Shown here piece by piece: positions 33,322 through 42,068 of a stretch of 64,000 nucleotides of DNA. Numbering within the stretch: position 1 is the stretch's first letter; each line of letters begins with the position of its first letter. Origin of the DNA: Prevotella sp. MA2016 (GTDB taxonomy: Bacteria; Bacteroidota; Bacteroidia; Bacteroidales; Bacteroidaceae); assembly GCF_000619825.1 (NCBI RefSeq), contig NZ_KK211036.1, positions 181,787-245,786 of the forward strand, written 5' to 3'. A model generated the notes under the pieces. The model searched no databases, had not been told where the DNA came from, and saw nothing but the letters and a program-made list of their open reading frames with translations. A program made the translations under genes and the position numbers.

Positions 33322-35879
33322 TGAAACGAATAGCGATATTTATAGCAATGATTATGACCACGGTCTGGTCCGTGGCGCAAACGCTGACAGCATCTGCACC
33401 AGCGCATGTAGCGGTGGGTGAGCAGTTCAGATTGTCGTACACGGTAAACACACAGAACGTGACTGACTTTCGTGCTGGTAATATCCCCTCGGAACTGGAA
33501 GTACTGATTGGGCCTAACCGCTCGATGCAGTCGAGCTATCAGATGATCAATGGTCATACTTCTTCGACCTCATCTATCACCTATACTTATATTGTAGCGG
33601 CTACCAAGAATGGTACGTTTACCATCCCGGCGGCGCATGTGGTGGTGGATGGTAAGAAGATTGCCTCGAAGGCGCTCACCATCAAGGTGTCGGGTCAGGC
33701 ACAGAGTTCAAACTCACGCCAGAACAATAATGATGATGGCGCAGAGATGCGCGATGCGGGTAGCCGTATCTCGGGCAGCGACCTGTTTATCAAGGTGAGT
33801 GCCAACAAGAAGCGCGTATTCGAGCAGGAGCCTATCCTGCTTACCTATAAGGTATATACACTGGTGCAGCTGACACAGTTGCGTGGCGACATGCCCGACC
33901 TGAAGAGTTTCTATACGCAGGAGGTGGATCTGCCACAGCAGAAGTCGTTCTCAATAGAGACGGTAAACGGTCGTCCTTATCGCACCTGCACCTGGAGCCA
34001 GTATGTGATGTTCCCACAGACAACTGGTAAGTTGCAGATTCCATCTATCACCTTCGAGGGTATCGTGGTGCAGCAGAACCGCAATGTGGATCCGTTTGAA
34101 GCCTTCTTCAACGGTGGCTCAGGTTATATCGAGGTGAAGAAAAAGATTGTGGCGCCTGGTATCGACATCCAGGTGGACCCGCTGCCACAGCGCCCAGCCA
34201 CATTCTCGGGTGGAGTAGGTAAGTTTAATATCTCGGCCCAGCTCGATAAGACAGAGACCAAGGCCAACGATCCTATCAAACTGCGTGTGATTGTGAGTGG
34301 TACGGGCAACCTGAAGCTGATTAAGCAGCCTGTGATACAGTTGCCAAAGGACTTTGATAAGTATGAGCCAAAGATTACCGATCAGACCAAGTTGACCTCG
34401 GCTGGACTGGAGGGTTCGAAGATATATGATTTCCTGATTGTGCCACGCCATCAGGGGCAGTATGACTTGCCACCGGTGGAGTTCACCTATTTTGATACCG
34501 CTACCAAGCGTTATGAGACGGTAAAGACCGAGGCTTTCCATCTGGATGTGGCTAAGGGCTCGGGTAGTGCTTCGGTTAGCGATTTCTCTGGTCAGGAGGA
34601 TGTCGATGAGTTGAACAAGGATATCCGATTCATCAAGACCGGTGACGTGAAGCAGCATCAGATAGACGAGTTCTTCTTCGGTTCTACAGCTTATTGGCTG
34701 ATCATTGCGGCACTGGTGGTAGTGTTTATCACCCTGTTTGTGATCTTCCGTCAGCGTGCTATCGACAATGCCAACGTGACGAAGATGCGTGGTAAGAAGG
34801 CTAACAAGGTGGCTACCAAGCGCCTGAAGTTGGCTGCACGCTTGATGACTGAGAACAAGCCCAACGAGTTTTATGATGAGGTGCTGCGCGCACTGTGGGG
34901 CTACGTGGGCGACAAGCTCAACATCCCCGTGGCACAGCTGTCGCACGATAACATCAGTCAGACGCTGGCTGAGCGCGGCGTGCATCAGTCTATCATCGAC
35001 AAGTTTATCGGTGCCATCGACGAGTGCGAGTTTGAGCGCTATGCACCTGGTGATCCTAAGGGAAATATGAGTAAGGTTTACGATAAGGCTATACTGGCCA
35101 TCGAGAAGATTGAAGAGGTGATGAAGCGTGGCGGTAAGAAGGTGTCGGCCTTAGTGCTGCTGTTGCTGCTGATGCCAATGGCTGCGCAGGCTGCTACAAA
35201 GGCAGAGGCTGACTCAGCCTATGTGAATGGCAACTATCAGGAGGCCATTAAGGGCTACGAGACACTGCTCAAGCAGGGGGCTTCGGCTGAGTTGTATTTC
35301 AACTTGGGTAATGCCTACTATCGTACTGAGAATATCACACGTGCGGTGCTGAACTATGAGCGCGCACTGCTGCTATCACCTGGTGATGCCGACATCCGCT
35401 TTAATCTGCAGATAGCGCGCTCGAAGACGATTGATAAGATTGTGCCTGAGAGTGAGATGTTTTTCGTGACCTGGTATCGCTCGCTGGTTAACATGATGAG
35501 TGTTGACGGGTGGGGGAGAATGGCACTGGTGTCGCTGGCATGCGTGATTGTGCTGTTCCTGGTTTACCTGTTCTCAGCGCGTGTGTGGATACAGAAGCTG
35601 GGATTCTTTGGCGGATTCGTATTGTTGCTGCTGTTTGTGGTGAGCAATATCTTTGCCTGGCAGCAGCGCCAGCAGTTGTTGTATCGCCAGGGCGCTATTG
35701 TGGTGGTGCCTTCGGTGGCTGTCAAGAGCACGCCTGCACAGAATGGTACCGACCTGTTTATCCTGCATGAAGGCACGAAGGTGATGATTACCGATGGCTC
35801 GATGAAGAACTGGCGCGAAGTGCGCTTGGCCGATGGCAAGAAAGGTTGGTTGGAGAGTAAGAAAATTGAAATGATTTAA
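33321..35879 (+). CDS. batD: BatD-BatE fusion protein
   Basis: An 852-residue protein with 1-nt overlap to the previous gene. It has a signal peptide (MKRIAIFIAMIMTTVWSVAQ). BatD occupies about 20-600: beta-rich domains, EQFRLSYTVNTQNVTDFRAG, a membrane helix near 455-475 (YWLIIAALVVVFITLFVIF). At about 603-620 an inner segment VSALVLLLLLMPMAAQA looks like a leftover BatE signal. BatE follows: TPR (YQEAIKGYETLLKQGASAEL), two helices (about 735-755, 760-780) and a C-terminal SH3-like domain (AVKSTPAQNGTDLFILHEGT). Part of the bat membrane complex. Confidence 0.88.
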   Translation: MKRIAIFIAMIMTTVWSVAQTLTASAPAHVAVGEQFRLSYTVNTQNVTDFRAGNIPSELEVLIGPNRSMQSSYQMINGHTSSTSSITYTYIVAATKNGTFTIPAAHVVVDGKKIASKALTIKVSGQAQSSNSRQNNNDDGAEMRDAGSRISGSDLFIKVSANKKRVFEQEPILLTYKVYTLVQLTQLRGDMPDLKSFYTQEVDLPQQKSFSIETVNGRPYRTCTWSQYVMFPQTTGKLQIPSITFEGIVVQQNRNVDPFEAFFNGGSGYIEVKKKIVAPGIDIQVDPLPQRPATFSGGVGKFNISAQLDKTETKANDPIKLRVIVSGTGNLKLIKQPVIQLPKDFDKYEPKITDQTKLTSAGLEGSKIYDFLIVPRHQGQYDLPPVEFTYFDTATKRYETVKTEAFHLDVAKGSGSASVSDFSGQEDVDELNKDIRFIKTGDVKQHQIDEFFFGSTAYWLIIAALVVVFITLFVIFRQRAIDNANVTKMRGKKANKVATKRLKLAARLMTENKPNEFYDEVLRALWGYVGDKLNIPVAQLSHDNISQTLAERGVHQSIIDKFIGAIDECEFERYAPGDPKGNMSKVYDKAILAIEKIEEVMKRGGKKVSALVLLLLLMPMAAQAATKAEADSAYVNGNYQEAIKGYETLLKQGASAELYFNLGNAYYRTENITRAVLNYERALLLSPGDADIRFNLQIARSKTIDKIVPESEMFFVTWYRSLVNMMSVDGWGRMALVSLACVIVLFLVYLFSARVWIQKLGFFGGFVLLLLFVVSNIFAWQQRQQLLYRQGAIVVVPSVAVKSTPAQNGTDLFILHEGTKVMITDGSMKNWREVRLADGKKGWLESKKIEMI

Positions 35880-35883
35880 TATC

Positions 35884-36573
35884 ATGCTGGAGTCGCTAAT
35901 AGAACTTGATCGCGAGTTACTACTGTCGGCCAACGGCAGTGAGTCGCTGTTTCTGGATAGGATGGTGCATACCCTCACCAATGGGTTTACGTGGGTGATG
36001 CTCTATCTGTCGCTATTCTACATGGTCATCAAAAATAACGATAATTTCCGCCGACTGTTCTTCCTGTTGGCAGGCGTAGGCTTATGCGTGCTGATAGCTG
36101 GTACGGTGGATGATGAAATCGTGAAACCACTGGTGGCACGATGGCGACCAACCCACGACCCACAGATAGGAACGCTGGTAGATATCGTGGATGGGTATCG
36201 GGGGGGAAACTATGGTTTCTTCTCGGCACATGCTTCAAACACCATGAGCATTGCTGTATTCTTTACTTGGCTGACACGCTGCCGACGCCTGTCGATAGCG
36301 CTGATTATATGGTCGCTCGTAAACTGTTGGACGCGCATGTATCTGGGTGTCCACTTCCCTGGCGACATCGTTGTTGGATTGCTATGGGGTACCATGGTGG
36401 GTACAGGTGTTTACTTCCTGTATAACTACGTGACACGCCGATTCTACGTACCACGCAATCTTAATCCTTCACAATACACATCGACATCCTACCGTCGCGA
36501 GGAGTGCAACTGGCCGGTGGCTGTGTTGGTGTTTACATTAGTTTTCGTATTTATTAAAGCTTGTATTTTATGA
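35884..36573 (+). CDS. PAP2 family phosphatase
   Basis: A 229-residue integral membrane phosphatase. The three active-site motifs are K-P-LVARWRP (KPLVARWRP), SAHASN (a variant of PSGH) and RMYLGVHFPGDIVVG (with catalytic His). Several membrane helices are visible (about 55-75, 130-150, 165-195). Members dephosphorylate undecaprenyl pyrophosphate, phosphatidylglycerol phosphate or lipid A. The substrate cannot be decided here. It lies 4 nt after the BatDE gene and overlaps queA by 4 nt. Confidence 0.85.
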   Translation: MLESLIELDRELLLSANGSESLFLDRMVHTLTNGFTWVMLYLSLFYMVIKNNDNFRRLFFLLAGVGLCVLIAGTVDDEIVKPLVARWRPTHDPQIGTLVDIVDGYRGGNYGFFSAHASNTMSIAVFFTWLTRCRRLSIALIIWSLVNCWTRMYLGVHFPGDIVVGLLWGTMVGTGVYFLYNYVTRRFYVPRNLNPSQYTSTSYRREECNWPVAVLVFTLVFVFIKACIL

Positions 36574-37817
36574 TTTCAGATCCACGTCATATCCGTATCA
36601 GCGATTATAATTATCCGCTGCCAGATGAACGTATTGCAAAGTTTCCTATCGCCCAGCGCGACCACTCAAAACTGCTGGTGTATCGCAAGGGCGAGGTGAG
36701 TGAAGATGTATTCTATAATCTGCCAGAATATCTGCCTAAAGGAGCACTGATGGTGTTCAACAATACCAAGGTGATTCAGGCACGTATGCATTTCCGTAAG
36801 GATACCGGTGCACTGATTGAGGTGTTTCTGCTGGAGCCTGCTGAGCCATCTGACTATGAGTTGATGTTCCAGAGCTCAGAGAAATGTGCCTGGTACTGCT
36901 TGGTGGGCAATCTGAAGAAATGGAAGGAAGGCACGCTGACACGCCAGTTGACCGTGAATGGTGTTGAGTGGTTGGTGAAAGCCACCCGCGGCCCCATCCA
37001 TGGCACCAGTCATCGCATCGATTTTGAGTGGGAGCCACTGAACCCTCAACCCTCAACACTCAATCCTCAACTCTCTTTCGCCGAGATCATCGACGCCATG
37101 GGCGAACTGCCCATCCCGCCATATCTGAACCGCGAGACGCAGGAGAGTGATAAGACCACTTATCAGACGGTGTACTCGAAGATTAAGGGTAGTGTGGCTG
37201 CACCTACAGCCGGACTGCACTTTACACCTGAGGTGCTGGCAGCTGTAGATGCACATGGCGTGGAGCGCGAGGAACTGACACTGCATGTGGGTGCCGGTAC
37301 CTTCAAGCCTGTGAAGAGTGAGGAGATAGAGGGCCACGAGATGCACACCGAGTATATCTCTGTGCGCCGCGATACCATCCGTAAGCTGATTGCTCACGAT
37401 GGTTGTGCCATCGCTGTGGGTACTACCAGCGTGCGCACACTGGAGAGCTTGTACTACATGGGTCTGAAGGTGATGCAGCATCCCGATGCCACTGAGGATG
37501 AGTTGCATGTAAACCAGTGGGAACCCTATGAAAGCGACACGACGGTAAGTACGGTTGAGTCGCTGACAGCGCTGGGCGATTGGATGGATGCCCATGGACT
37601 GGAGGTGCTGCACAGCAGTACGCAGATTATCATTGCACCAGGCTACGAATACCATATCGTAAAGATGCTGGTGACCAACTTCCATCAGCCACAGAGCACA
37701 CTGCTACTGCTGGTGAGTGCGTTTGTGAAAGGCGACTGGCATAAGATTTATGATTATGCCCTGGGGCATGAATTCAGATTCCTGAGTTACGGCGATTCAT
37801 CGCTGTTGATACCATAA
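36570..37817 (+). CDS. queA: S-adenosylmethionine:tRNA ribosyltransferase-isomerase QueA
   Basis: A 415-residue enzyme of queuosine biosynthesis. It transfers the ribosyl part of AdoMet to preQ1 in tRNA, making epoxyqueuosine. Motifs: YNYPLPDERIAKFPIAQRDH, VFNNTKVIQAR, GSVAAPTAGLHFT, LHVGAGTFKPVK, TTSVRTLE. The ATG at 36570 overlaps the PAP2 stop (ATGA); an in-frame TTG at 36561 is not preferred. Residues about 159-168 (LNPQPSTLNPQL) come from an in-frame heptamer repeat not expected in this family. Confidence 0.95.
   Translation: MISDPRHIRISDYNYPLPDERIAKFPIAQRDHSKLLVYRKGEVSEDVFYNLPEYLPKGALMVFNNTKVIQARMHFRKDTGALIEVFLLEPAEPSDYELMFQSSEKCAWYCLVGNLKKWKEGTLTRQLTVNGVEWLVKATRGPIHGTSHRIDFEWEPLNPQPSTLNPQLSFAEIIDAMGELPIPPYLNRETQESDKTTYQTVYSKIKGSVAAPTAGLHFTPEVLAAVDAHGVEREELTLHVGAGTFKPVKSEEIEGHEMHTEYISVRRDTIRKLIAHDGCAIAVGTTSVRTLESLYYMGLKVMQHPDATEDELHVNQWEPYESDTTVSTVESLTALGDWMDAHGLEVLHSSTQIIIAPGYEYHIVKMLVTNFHQPQSTLLLLVSAFVKGDWHKIYDYALGHEFRFLSYGDSSLLIP
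37044..37071 (+). repeat. Heptamer repeat inside queA
   Basis: CCTCAAC, CCTCAAC, ACTCAAT, CCTCAAC: four 7-bp units in the coding frame, encoding an NPQPSTLNPQ insert at a loop. Confidence 0.85.
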
Positions 37818-37853
37818 AAAATAGGAGCTCCAAACGGGGCTCCTATCTTTTTT
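37816..37853. terminator. Bidirectional terminator
   Basis: ATAGGAGC(TCC) pairs with (GGG)GCTCCTAT, with A's to the left and a C-T6 run to the right. It lies between the converging queA and the OmpH-like gene. Confidence 0.88.
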
Positions 37854-37866
37854 ATAACTATTCAGA

Positions 37867-38487
37867 TTATTTCTTCTCTTCAGCCTGCTTCTCCTCAGCC
37901 TTCTCAGCAGCTGGTTTTGCTGATGGCTTGTAGCGCTTGTTCAGACCGTTGATAACATCCTGAGTGATGTCGAACTTCTTGTCGCCCATCAGGATATTGT
38001 CGCCTGCCTTTGAGAGAATCAGGTCGTACTTCTTAGTCTGGTTGTATGCCTTCAGGAAGTTCTGCAGTGAATCGCGCAGAGCCTCGTTAAACTTTGCTGT
38101 CTCGCTGGCCAGCTCGTTCTCCAGACGTGCCTGAAGCTCCTGCAGATCGTTCTGCTGGCGCTGGATAGCTGCCTGCTGTGAAGCAGCCTGTTCGCGGCTC
38201 TGGAAACCATTGTTGTTCAACTTCTGCTGGAAGTTGGCCATGGCTGCCTGGAGGGCGCTACCCTTCTGGTTCAAGGTGTTACGGGCGTTGTTGCTCTTCT
38301 TCTGCAAGGTTACGCTGTAGTCCTTAGCAAAGTTGTACTGAGTCATCAGCGAGTCAACCTCTACATAAGCAATCTTCATGCCCTCGCCGTTAGTAGCTGC
38401 AGGCTGTTCGTCCATCTTTGGACTCTGGTTGTTGCACGATACCATCATAGCTGCGATGGCCAGTGCTGGAAAAATGTACTTTTTCAT
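37867..38487 (-). CDS. OmpH/Skp-like lipoprotein
   Basis: A 206-residue OmpH family protein with a lipobox MMVSC (Cys18) after the signal sequence MKKYIFPALAIAA. The OmpH domain starts at IAYVEVDSLMTQYNF and continues with long charged helices (coiled coil). The family are periplasmic chaperones for outer-membrane proteins. The lipid anchor is common in Bacteroidetes homologues. The Lys/Ala/Glu tail (KPAAEKAEEKQAEEKK) is disordered. Confidence 0.87.
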   Translation of the reverse strand: MKKYIFPALAIAAMMVSCNNQSPKMDEQPAATNGEGMKIAYVEVDSLMTQYNFAKDYSVTLQKKSNNARNTLNQKGSALQAAMANFQQKLNNNGFQSREQAASQQAAIQRQQNDLQELQARLENELASETAKFNEALRDSLQNFLKAYNQTKKYDLILSKAGDNILMGDKKFDITQDVINGLNKRYKPSAKPAAEKAEEKQAEEKK

Positions 38488-38598
38488 TTTCTGTTTTTAA
38501 TTATTTAAATTTTTCAATTCTTGATACTTCGTATCGAGCCTGCTCACGCTCAGCATAGCTCATGCAAGCATGGCTCTGCTTTCGCTTAATCGCAGCCT
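38488..38598. other. Intergenic region with several small dyads
   Basis: Contains GATAC-TTC-GTATC (38523-38535) and CATGC-AA-GCATG (38561-38572) with AGC/GCT on its sides, followed by the near-repeats TTCAACT/TTCAACT. It looks like a dispersed intergenic repeat element (REP-like), but one window cannot prove it. Confidence 0.4.
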
Positions 38599-38802
38599 TC
38601 AACTTTTCAACTTTAACCTTTTCTGGTTGCGCATCTCACGATCTTGGTCTAAGACACAATGAATACCACGGTCCTTCATAGCCTGAGAGTCGTGGATATG
38701 CTGTGATGAGAACTCGCCATTGCGCTTAAAAAGCACCTTAACGAGCAAAAATGCCATACATATAGCAATTATTAACGTGGTTATGAGTAGAGTCTCAATC
38801 AT
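38599..38802 (-). CDS. Small conserved membrane protein
   Basis: A 67-residue protein: one membrane helix (MIETLLITTLIIAICMAFLL VKVLF) then a conserved cytoplasmic-like tail (NGEFSSQHIHDSQAMKDRGI, CVLDQDREMR). I know similar small proteins of unknown function in Bacteroidales, with the pattern F.....H..S.A....GI.C...QDRE. Function unknown. It is divergent from pepD. Confidence 0.8.
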   Translation of the reverse strand: MIETLLITTLIIAICMAFLLVKVLFKRNGEFSSQHIHDSQAMKDRGIHCVLDQDREMRNQKRLKLKS

Positions 38803-38808
38803 TTTTTA

Positions 38809-38830
38809 TATCTTTGCGGCTGCAAAGTTA
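38809..38830. promoter_or_regulatory. Facing -7 boxes of pepD and the small membrane protein
   Basis: TATCTTTG (38809-38816, forward) and TAACTTTG (38830-38823, reverse) face each other within 22 bp, forming the near-palindrome CTTTGC-GGC-TGCAAAG. Each would drive one of the divergent genes. -33 matches are weak. Confidence 0.65.
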
Positions 38831-38869
38831 AGCATTTTATAGCGAAATCAAACAAAAAAAGCATTAATA

Positions 38870-40330
38870 ATGAATAAAAACGATTTAAAACCTGCAGTTG
38901 TGTTCGCAGAATTTGCGAAGATTAACGAAATTCCGCGTCCTTCTAAGCGCGAAGAGAAGATGATTGAGTATCTGAAGCAGTGGGGTGAGAGCCACAATCT
39001 GGATACAAAAGTGGATGAGACCGGTAATGTGATTATACGTAAGGCTGCCACCAAGGGCATGGAGAACTGTAAGACAGTGATCCTGCAGAGCCACATGGAT
39101 ATGGTGTGCGATAAGTTGGTGGACGTAGAGTTCGACTTCGACAAGGATGCCATCAAGACTTATGTGGATGGTGAGTGGCTTACTGCCGAGGGCACTACAC
39201 TGGGTGCTGATGATGGTATCGGTTGCGCTATCGAGCTGGCTATCCTGGCAAGTGATGACATTGAGCATGGACCTATCGAGTGCGTGTTTACACGTGACGA
39301 GGAGACAGGTCTGTCTGGTGCCGAGGGTATGAAGGCTGGATTCATGACTGGCGACTATCTCATCAACCTCGACTCAGAGGATGAGGGTGAGATCTTCGTA
39401 TCATGTGCCGGTGGACGTAACACCACAGCTAAGTTCAGCTTCAAGCGTCAGGAGGCTGCTGCTGGCAGCTTCTTCATGAAGGCTCAGCTGAAGGGATTGG
39501 TTGGTGGACACTCTGGTGACGACATCAACAAGAAGCGTGCGAATGCCATTAAGATTCTGGCGCGTTTCCTCTATCAGGAGATGAACCGCTACGAGGGCAT
39601 CCAGCTGGCTCAGTTCCACAGTGGTAAGTTGCACAACGCCATCCCACGCGATGGTCAGTTTGTGATTGCTGTGCCTAACGCTATCAAGGAGAACATCAAG
39701 GCCGACTGGAATGTGTTTGCTGCTGAGGTAGAGGATGAGTTCCACGTAACCGACACACAGATGGTTTGGAGCATGGAGAGCACTGATGCTGAGCCCGTGA
39801 TTGAGCCTGCTGTGGCTAAGAACTTCGTTTGGGCTATCCAGGCTGTTGACAATGGTGTGTATGCCATCTGTCAGGACGAGGAACTGGGTGGTATGGTTGA
39901 GACTTCATCTAACATCGCCAGCATCCACTCTAATGAGAATACCATCGAAATTCTGTCAAGTCAGCGTTCGAACGTGATGTCGAACCTCGATAATATGTGT
40001 GCTACCATCCGTGCTGCCTTCCAGCTGGCTGGTGCCGAGGCTACTTCAGGCGAGGGTTATCCCGCTTGGAAGATGAAGGCCAACTCAGAGCTGCAGAAGA
40101 TTGTGCGCGAGAGCTACGTGAAACTGTTTGGCAAGGAGCCTGTGGTACGTGGTATCCACGCTGGACTGGAGTGCGGCTTGTTCTCAGAGCGCTATCCACA
40201 GCTCGATATGGTAAGCTTTGGTCCTACACTGCGATTTGTTCATACGCCCGACGAGCGCCTGCACATCCCAACCGTACAGATGGTTTGGGATCATTTGCTT
40301 GATGTGCTTAAAAACATTCCACAGAAATGA
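38870..40330 (+). CDS. pepD: Aminoacyl-histidine dipeptidase (PepD-like, M20)
   Basis: A 486-residue M20 zinc peptidase. Metal site residues: His75 (QSHMDM) with Asp77, Asp115 (LGADDGIG), Glu145 region (TRDEETGLSG), Asp168 (INLDSED), and the final His near HTPDERLHIPTV. It cuts Xaa-His dipeptides and other short peptides. It contains an inserted dimerisation domain (about 200-380). It overlaps the next gene (ATGA). Confidence 0.94.
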   Translation: MNKNDLKPAVVFAEFAKINEIPRPSKREEKMIEYLKQWGESHNLDTKVDETGNVIIRKAATKGMENCKTVILQSHMDMVCDKLVDVEFDFDKDAIKTYVDGEWLTAEGTTLGADDGIGCAIELAILASDDIEHGPIECVFTRDEETGLSGAEGMKAGFMTGDYLINLDSEDEGEIFVSCAGGRNTTAKFSFKRQEAAAGSFFMKAQLKGLVGGHSGDDINKKRANAIKILARFLYQEMNRYEGIQLAQFHSGKLHNAIPRDGQFVIAVPNAIKENIKADWNVFAAEVEDEFHVTDTQMVWSMESTDAEPVIEPAVAKNFVWAIQAVDNGVYAICQDEELGGMVETSSNIASIHSNENTIEILSSQRSNVMSNLDNMCATIRAAFQLAGAEATSGEGYPAWKMKANSELQKIVRESYVKLFGKEPVVRGIHAGLECGLFSERYPQLDMVSFGPTLRFVHTPDERLHIPTVQMVWDHLLDVLKNIPQK

Positions 40331-40692
40331 TGCACTCGCGCGCGTACATTATTATATCACTATGCTTGGGTGGACTGCTTCTCGCTTCGTGCGGGAAGCA
40401 GTACACTGCTGAGCAGACAGTGAAGGATTTCGTGGCAGAGAACATGAAAGAGGGGGTGGAAACAAAACGACTGGATTTTGGCGATCTGGGCACATCAAGA
40501 CACATCAAAGACAGTTTGGTGGCACAGATGCGAAAAAATGGTTTCAAACTCTTTAAGAGCAATATCAACTATGGCAAAGTACCTGCTGGAGAGGTTTACT
40601 ACCTGAGAATGAAATACTTACATCAGGGAGACACCTTGCAGAATACATTCTACCTGGATCAGGAGCTCAAGGAGGTCATTGCTTTCAAATAA
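40327..40692 (+). CDS. Small lipoprotein of unknown function
   Basis: A 121-residue protein with signal and lipobox LLLASC (Cys22). The rest is a small soluble domain (AEQTVKDFVAENMKEGVETK, GKVPAGEVYYLRMKYLHQGD). It is translated with pepD (4-nt overlap). Family not recognised. Confidence 0.8.
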   Translation: MMHSRAYIIISLCLGGLLLASCGKQYTAEQTVKDFVAENMKEGVETKRLDFGDLGTSRHIKDSLVAQMRKNGFKLFKSNINYGKVPAGEVYYLRMKYLHQGDTLQNTFYLDQELKEVIAFK

Positions 40693-40719
40693 CTTTTTCG
40701 AAAAAAAGTCGAATAAAAA

Positions 40720-40751
40720 TTTGGAGGATTCAAAAAATAGTCGTACCTTTG
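40720..40751 (+). promoter_or_regulatory. tRNA operon promoter
   Basis: TTTG (40720-40723, extended TTTGGAGGA), 20 nt, TACCTTTG (40744-40751): full consensus. The -33 extension is the same as at 3029 and 3619. Confidence 0.88.
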
Positions 40752-40800
40752 CACCCGCAATCGAGGAGATGCCCCAAGGTTTAGTACTCCAGGGTCCTTT

Positions 40801-40887
40801 GGAAGGATGGGTGAGTGGCTGAAACCAGCAGTTTGCTAAACTGCCGTACGGGTTCCCGTACCGGGGGTTCGAATCCCCCTCCTTCCG
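40801..40887 (+). tRNA. tRNA-Ser(GCT)
   Basis: An 87-nt class II tRNA. Acceptor stem GGAAGGA pairs with TCCTTCC. The anticodon loop TTGCTAA is closed by GCAGT/ACTGC, giving anticodon GCT (reads AGC/AGU). It has a variable arm TACGGGTTCCCGTA and T arm GGGGGTTCGAATCCCCC. CCA is not encoded. Confidence 0.95.
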
Positions 40888-40998
40888 CCTTTGGGAGGTC
40901 TCTGAGAGAGCGTCTTTGGCATGTTGGTCGATTGAGTTTTTAACTCTATCTCCCTTGCGACTCGGCAATTCAAGCTAGCTTGATTGCTCTCGCAGCAC

Positions 40999-41073
40999 GG
41001 TCGATTCATCTAATGGTTAGGATACAAGATTCTCAATCTTGGCATAGGGGTTCGATTCCCCTATCGACTACCA
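40999..41073 (+). tRNA. tRNA-Glu(CTC), copy 1
   Basis: 75 nt including encoded CCA. Acceptor GGTCGAT with ATCGACT. Anticodon stem CAAGA/TCTTG around TTCTCAA gives CTC. The D-arm (CATCTAATGGTTAGGATA) is Glu-type. Confidence 0.93.
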
Positions 41074-41126
41074 ACATTCTTTGACATTCTGGTCGATTGG
41101 CTTACAGCCTATCTCCATCGCGACTC

Positions 41127-41201
41127 GGTCGATTCATCTAATGGTTAGGATACAAGATTCTCAATCTTGGCATAGGGGTTCGATTCCCCTATCGACTACC
41201 A
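41127..41201 (+). tRNA. tRNA-Glu(CTC), copy 2
   Basis: Identical to copy 1 over all 75 nt including CCA. A spacer related to the one before copy 1 precedes it. Confidence 0.93.
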
Positions 41202-41202
41202 A

Positions 41203-41245
41203 AAAGAGAGCTACTTCATCATGAGGTAGCTCTCTTTCTTTTTAT
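41203..41245 (+). terminator. Terminator of the tRNA operon
   Basis: AAGAGAGCTAC(TTCAT) pairs with (ATGAG)GTAGCTCTCTT, followed by a CTTTTT run. Confidence 0.88.
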
Positions 41246-41255
41246 CCTTATCTTT

Positions 41256-42068
41256 CTAAACTTCGAAGCGGATGTAGCTGCGGTCGTCGAAAGAGTTGTT
41301 GCCTTCGACGAAGGCTTTGGTGGCGGTGAAGGTGCCAATGTTCAGTGGGTCGGTCTCGCGCTGGTGTTGCAACAGGGATTCTGACTCTGCCAGGGTCTTG
41401 GCCAACTGGGGGTAGCCATCGCTGGCTAAAATGATCTCCCACTTCTGGAAATCGAGTGGGATGACCTTGACCTTGCTCTCTGGAATGGGGAAGCCATCAA
41501 TGACTGCATAGGTGATATTCTGATTCTGCATCACCTCGATCATGGTGGGAATCATCACCTCGCGTGCTGGGTCGTGAGGCTGCAACAGCTCGCTCTGGGG
41601 CACGCCTGCTATCAGCAGTTCGCGCACCTTGGCAGCACGCATCTCGGCCAACTGGCGCTCGTAGGGCTTAGGGTTGTCGAAATACTGGTTGCCAATCAGG
41701 CACTGACAGTCGCCCACCATCCATACCTCGCGGCGCAAACGACTGTAGATAATGGCCGAAGCACACAGGCGCTCCTCAGGATGCTCGAGCATGCGCTGAA
41801 CAGGGAGGCGCAACCAGTAATGCTTGCGAAGCGCATTGGTGACGCCTACACAAAACTGATGACAAGAGGTGTTGGCAGGCATCTTGCGTATATACTGACT
41901 GATGAGCTTCATAGCATAGCGACCATTGCTCATGAGAGGGCAATGGCGCTGATGGGTCTTGGAGGTGCTACCGTCGATGACTGCGATAAAATCAGAAGTT
42001 ACGACGATGCCGTCCTCGCTTTTCTTGTTGGGGTTTTTCGCTATGACGCTTTGTTCTATTATTCTCAT
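41256..42068 (-). CDS. PP2C-like phosphatase family protein
   Basis: A 270-residue protein starting MRIIEQSVIAKNPNKKSEDG. The frame extends further upstream, but that part is a shadow of the ygiQ tail. PP2C-type motifs are SEDG (17-20), AVIDGST (29-35), MVGDCQC and LASDGYPQL, with the Asp residues of the metal site. Likely a Ser/Thr phosphatase; the substrate is not known. Its start lies 77 nt inside ygiQ in another frame, so it depends on ygiQ translation. Confidence 0.8.
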   Translation of the reverse strand: MRIIEQSVIAKNPNKKSEDGIVVTSDFIAVIDGSTSKTHQRHCPLMSNGRYAMKLISQYIRKMPANTSCHQFCVGVTNALRKHYWLRLPVQRMLEHPEERLCASAIIYSRLRREVWMVGDCQCLIGNQYFDNPKPYERQLAEMRAAKVRELLIAGVPQSELLQPHDPAREVMIPTMIEVMQNQNITYAVIDGFPIPESKVKVIPLDFQKWEIILASDGYPQLAKTLAESESLLQHQRETDPLNIGTFTATKAFVEGNNSFDDRSYIRFEV

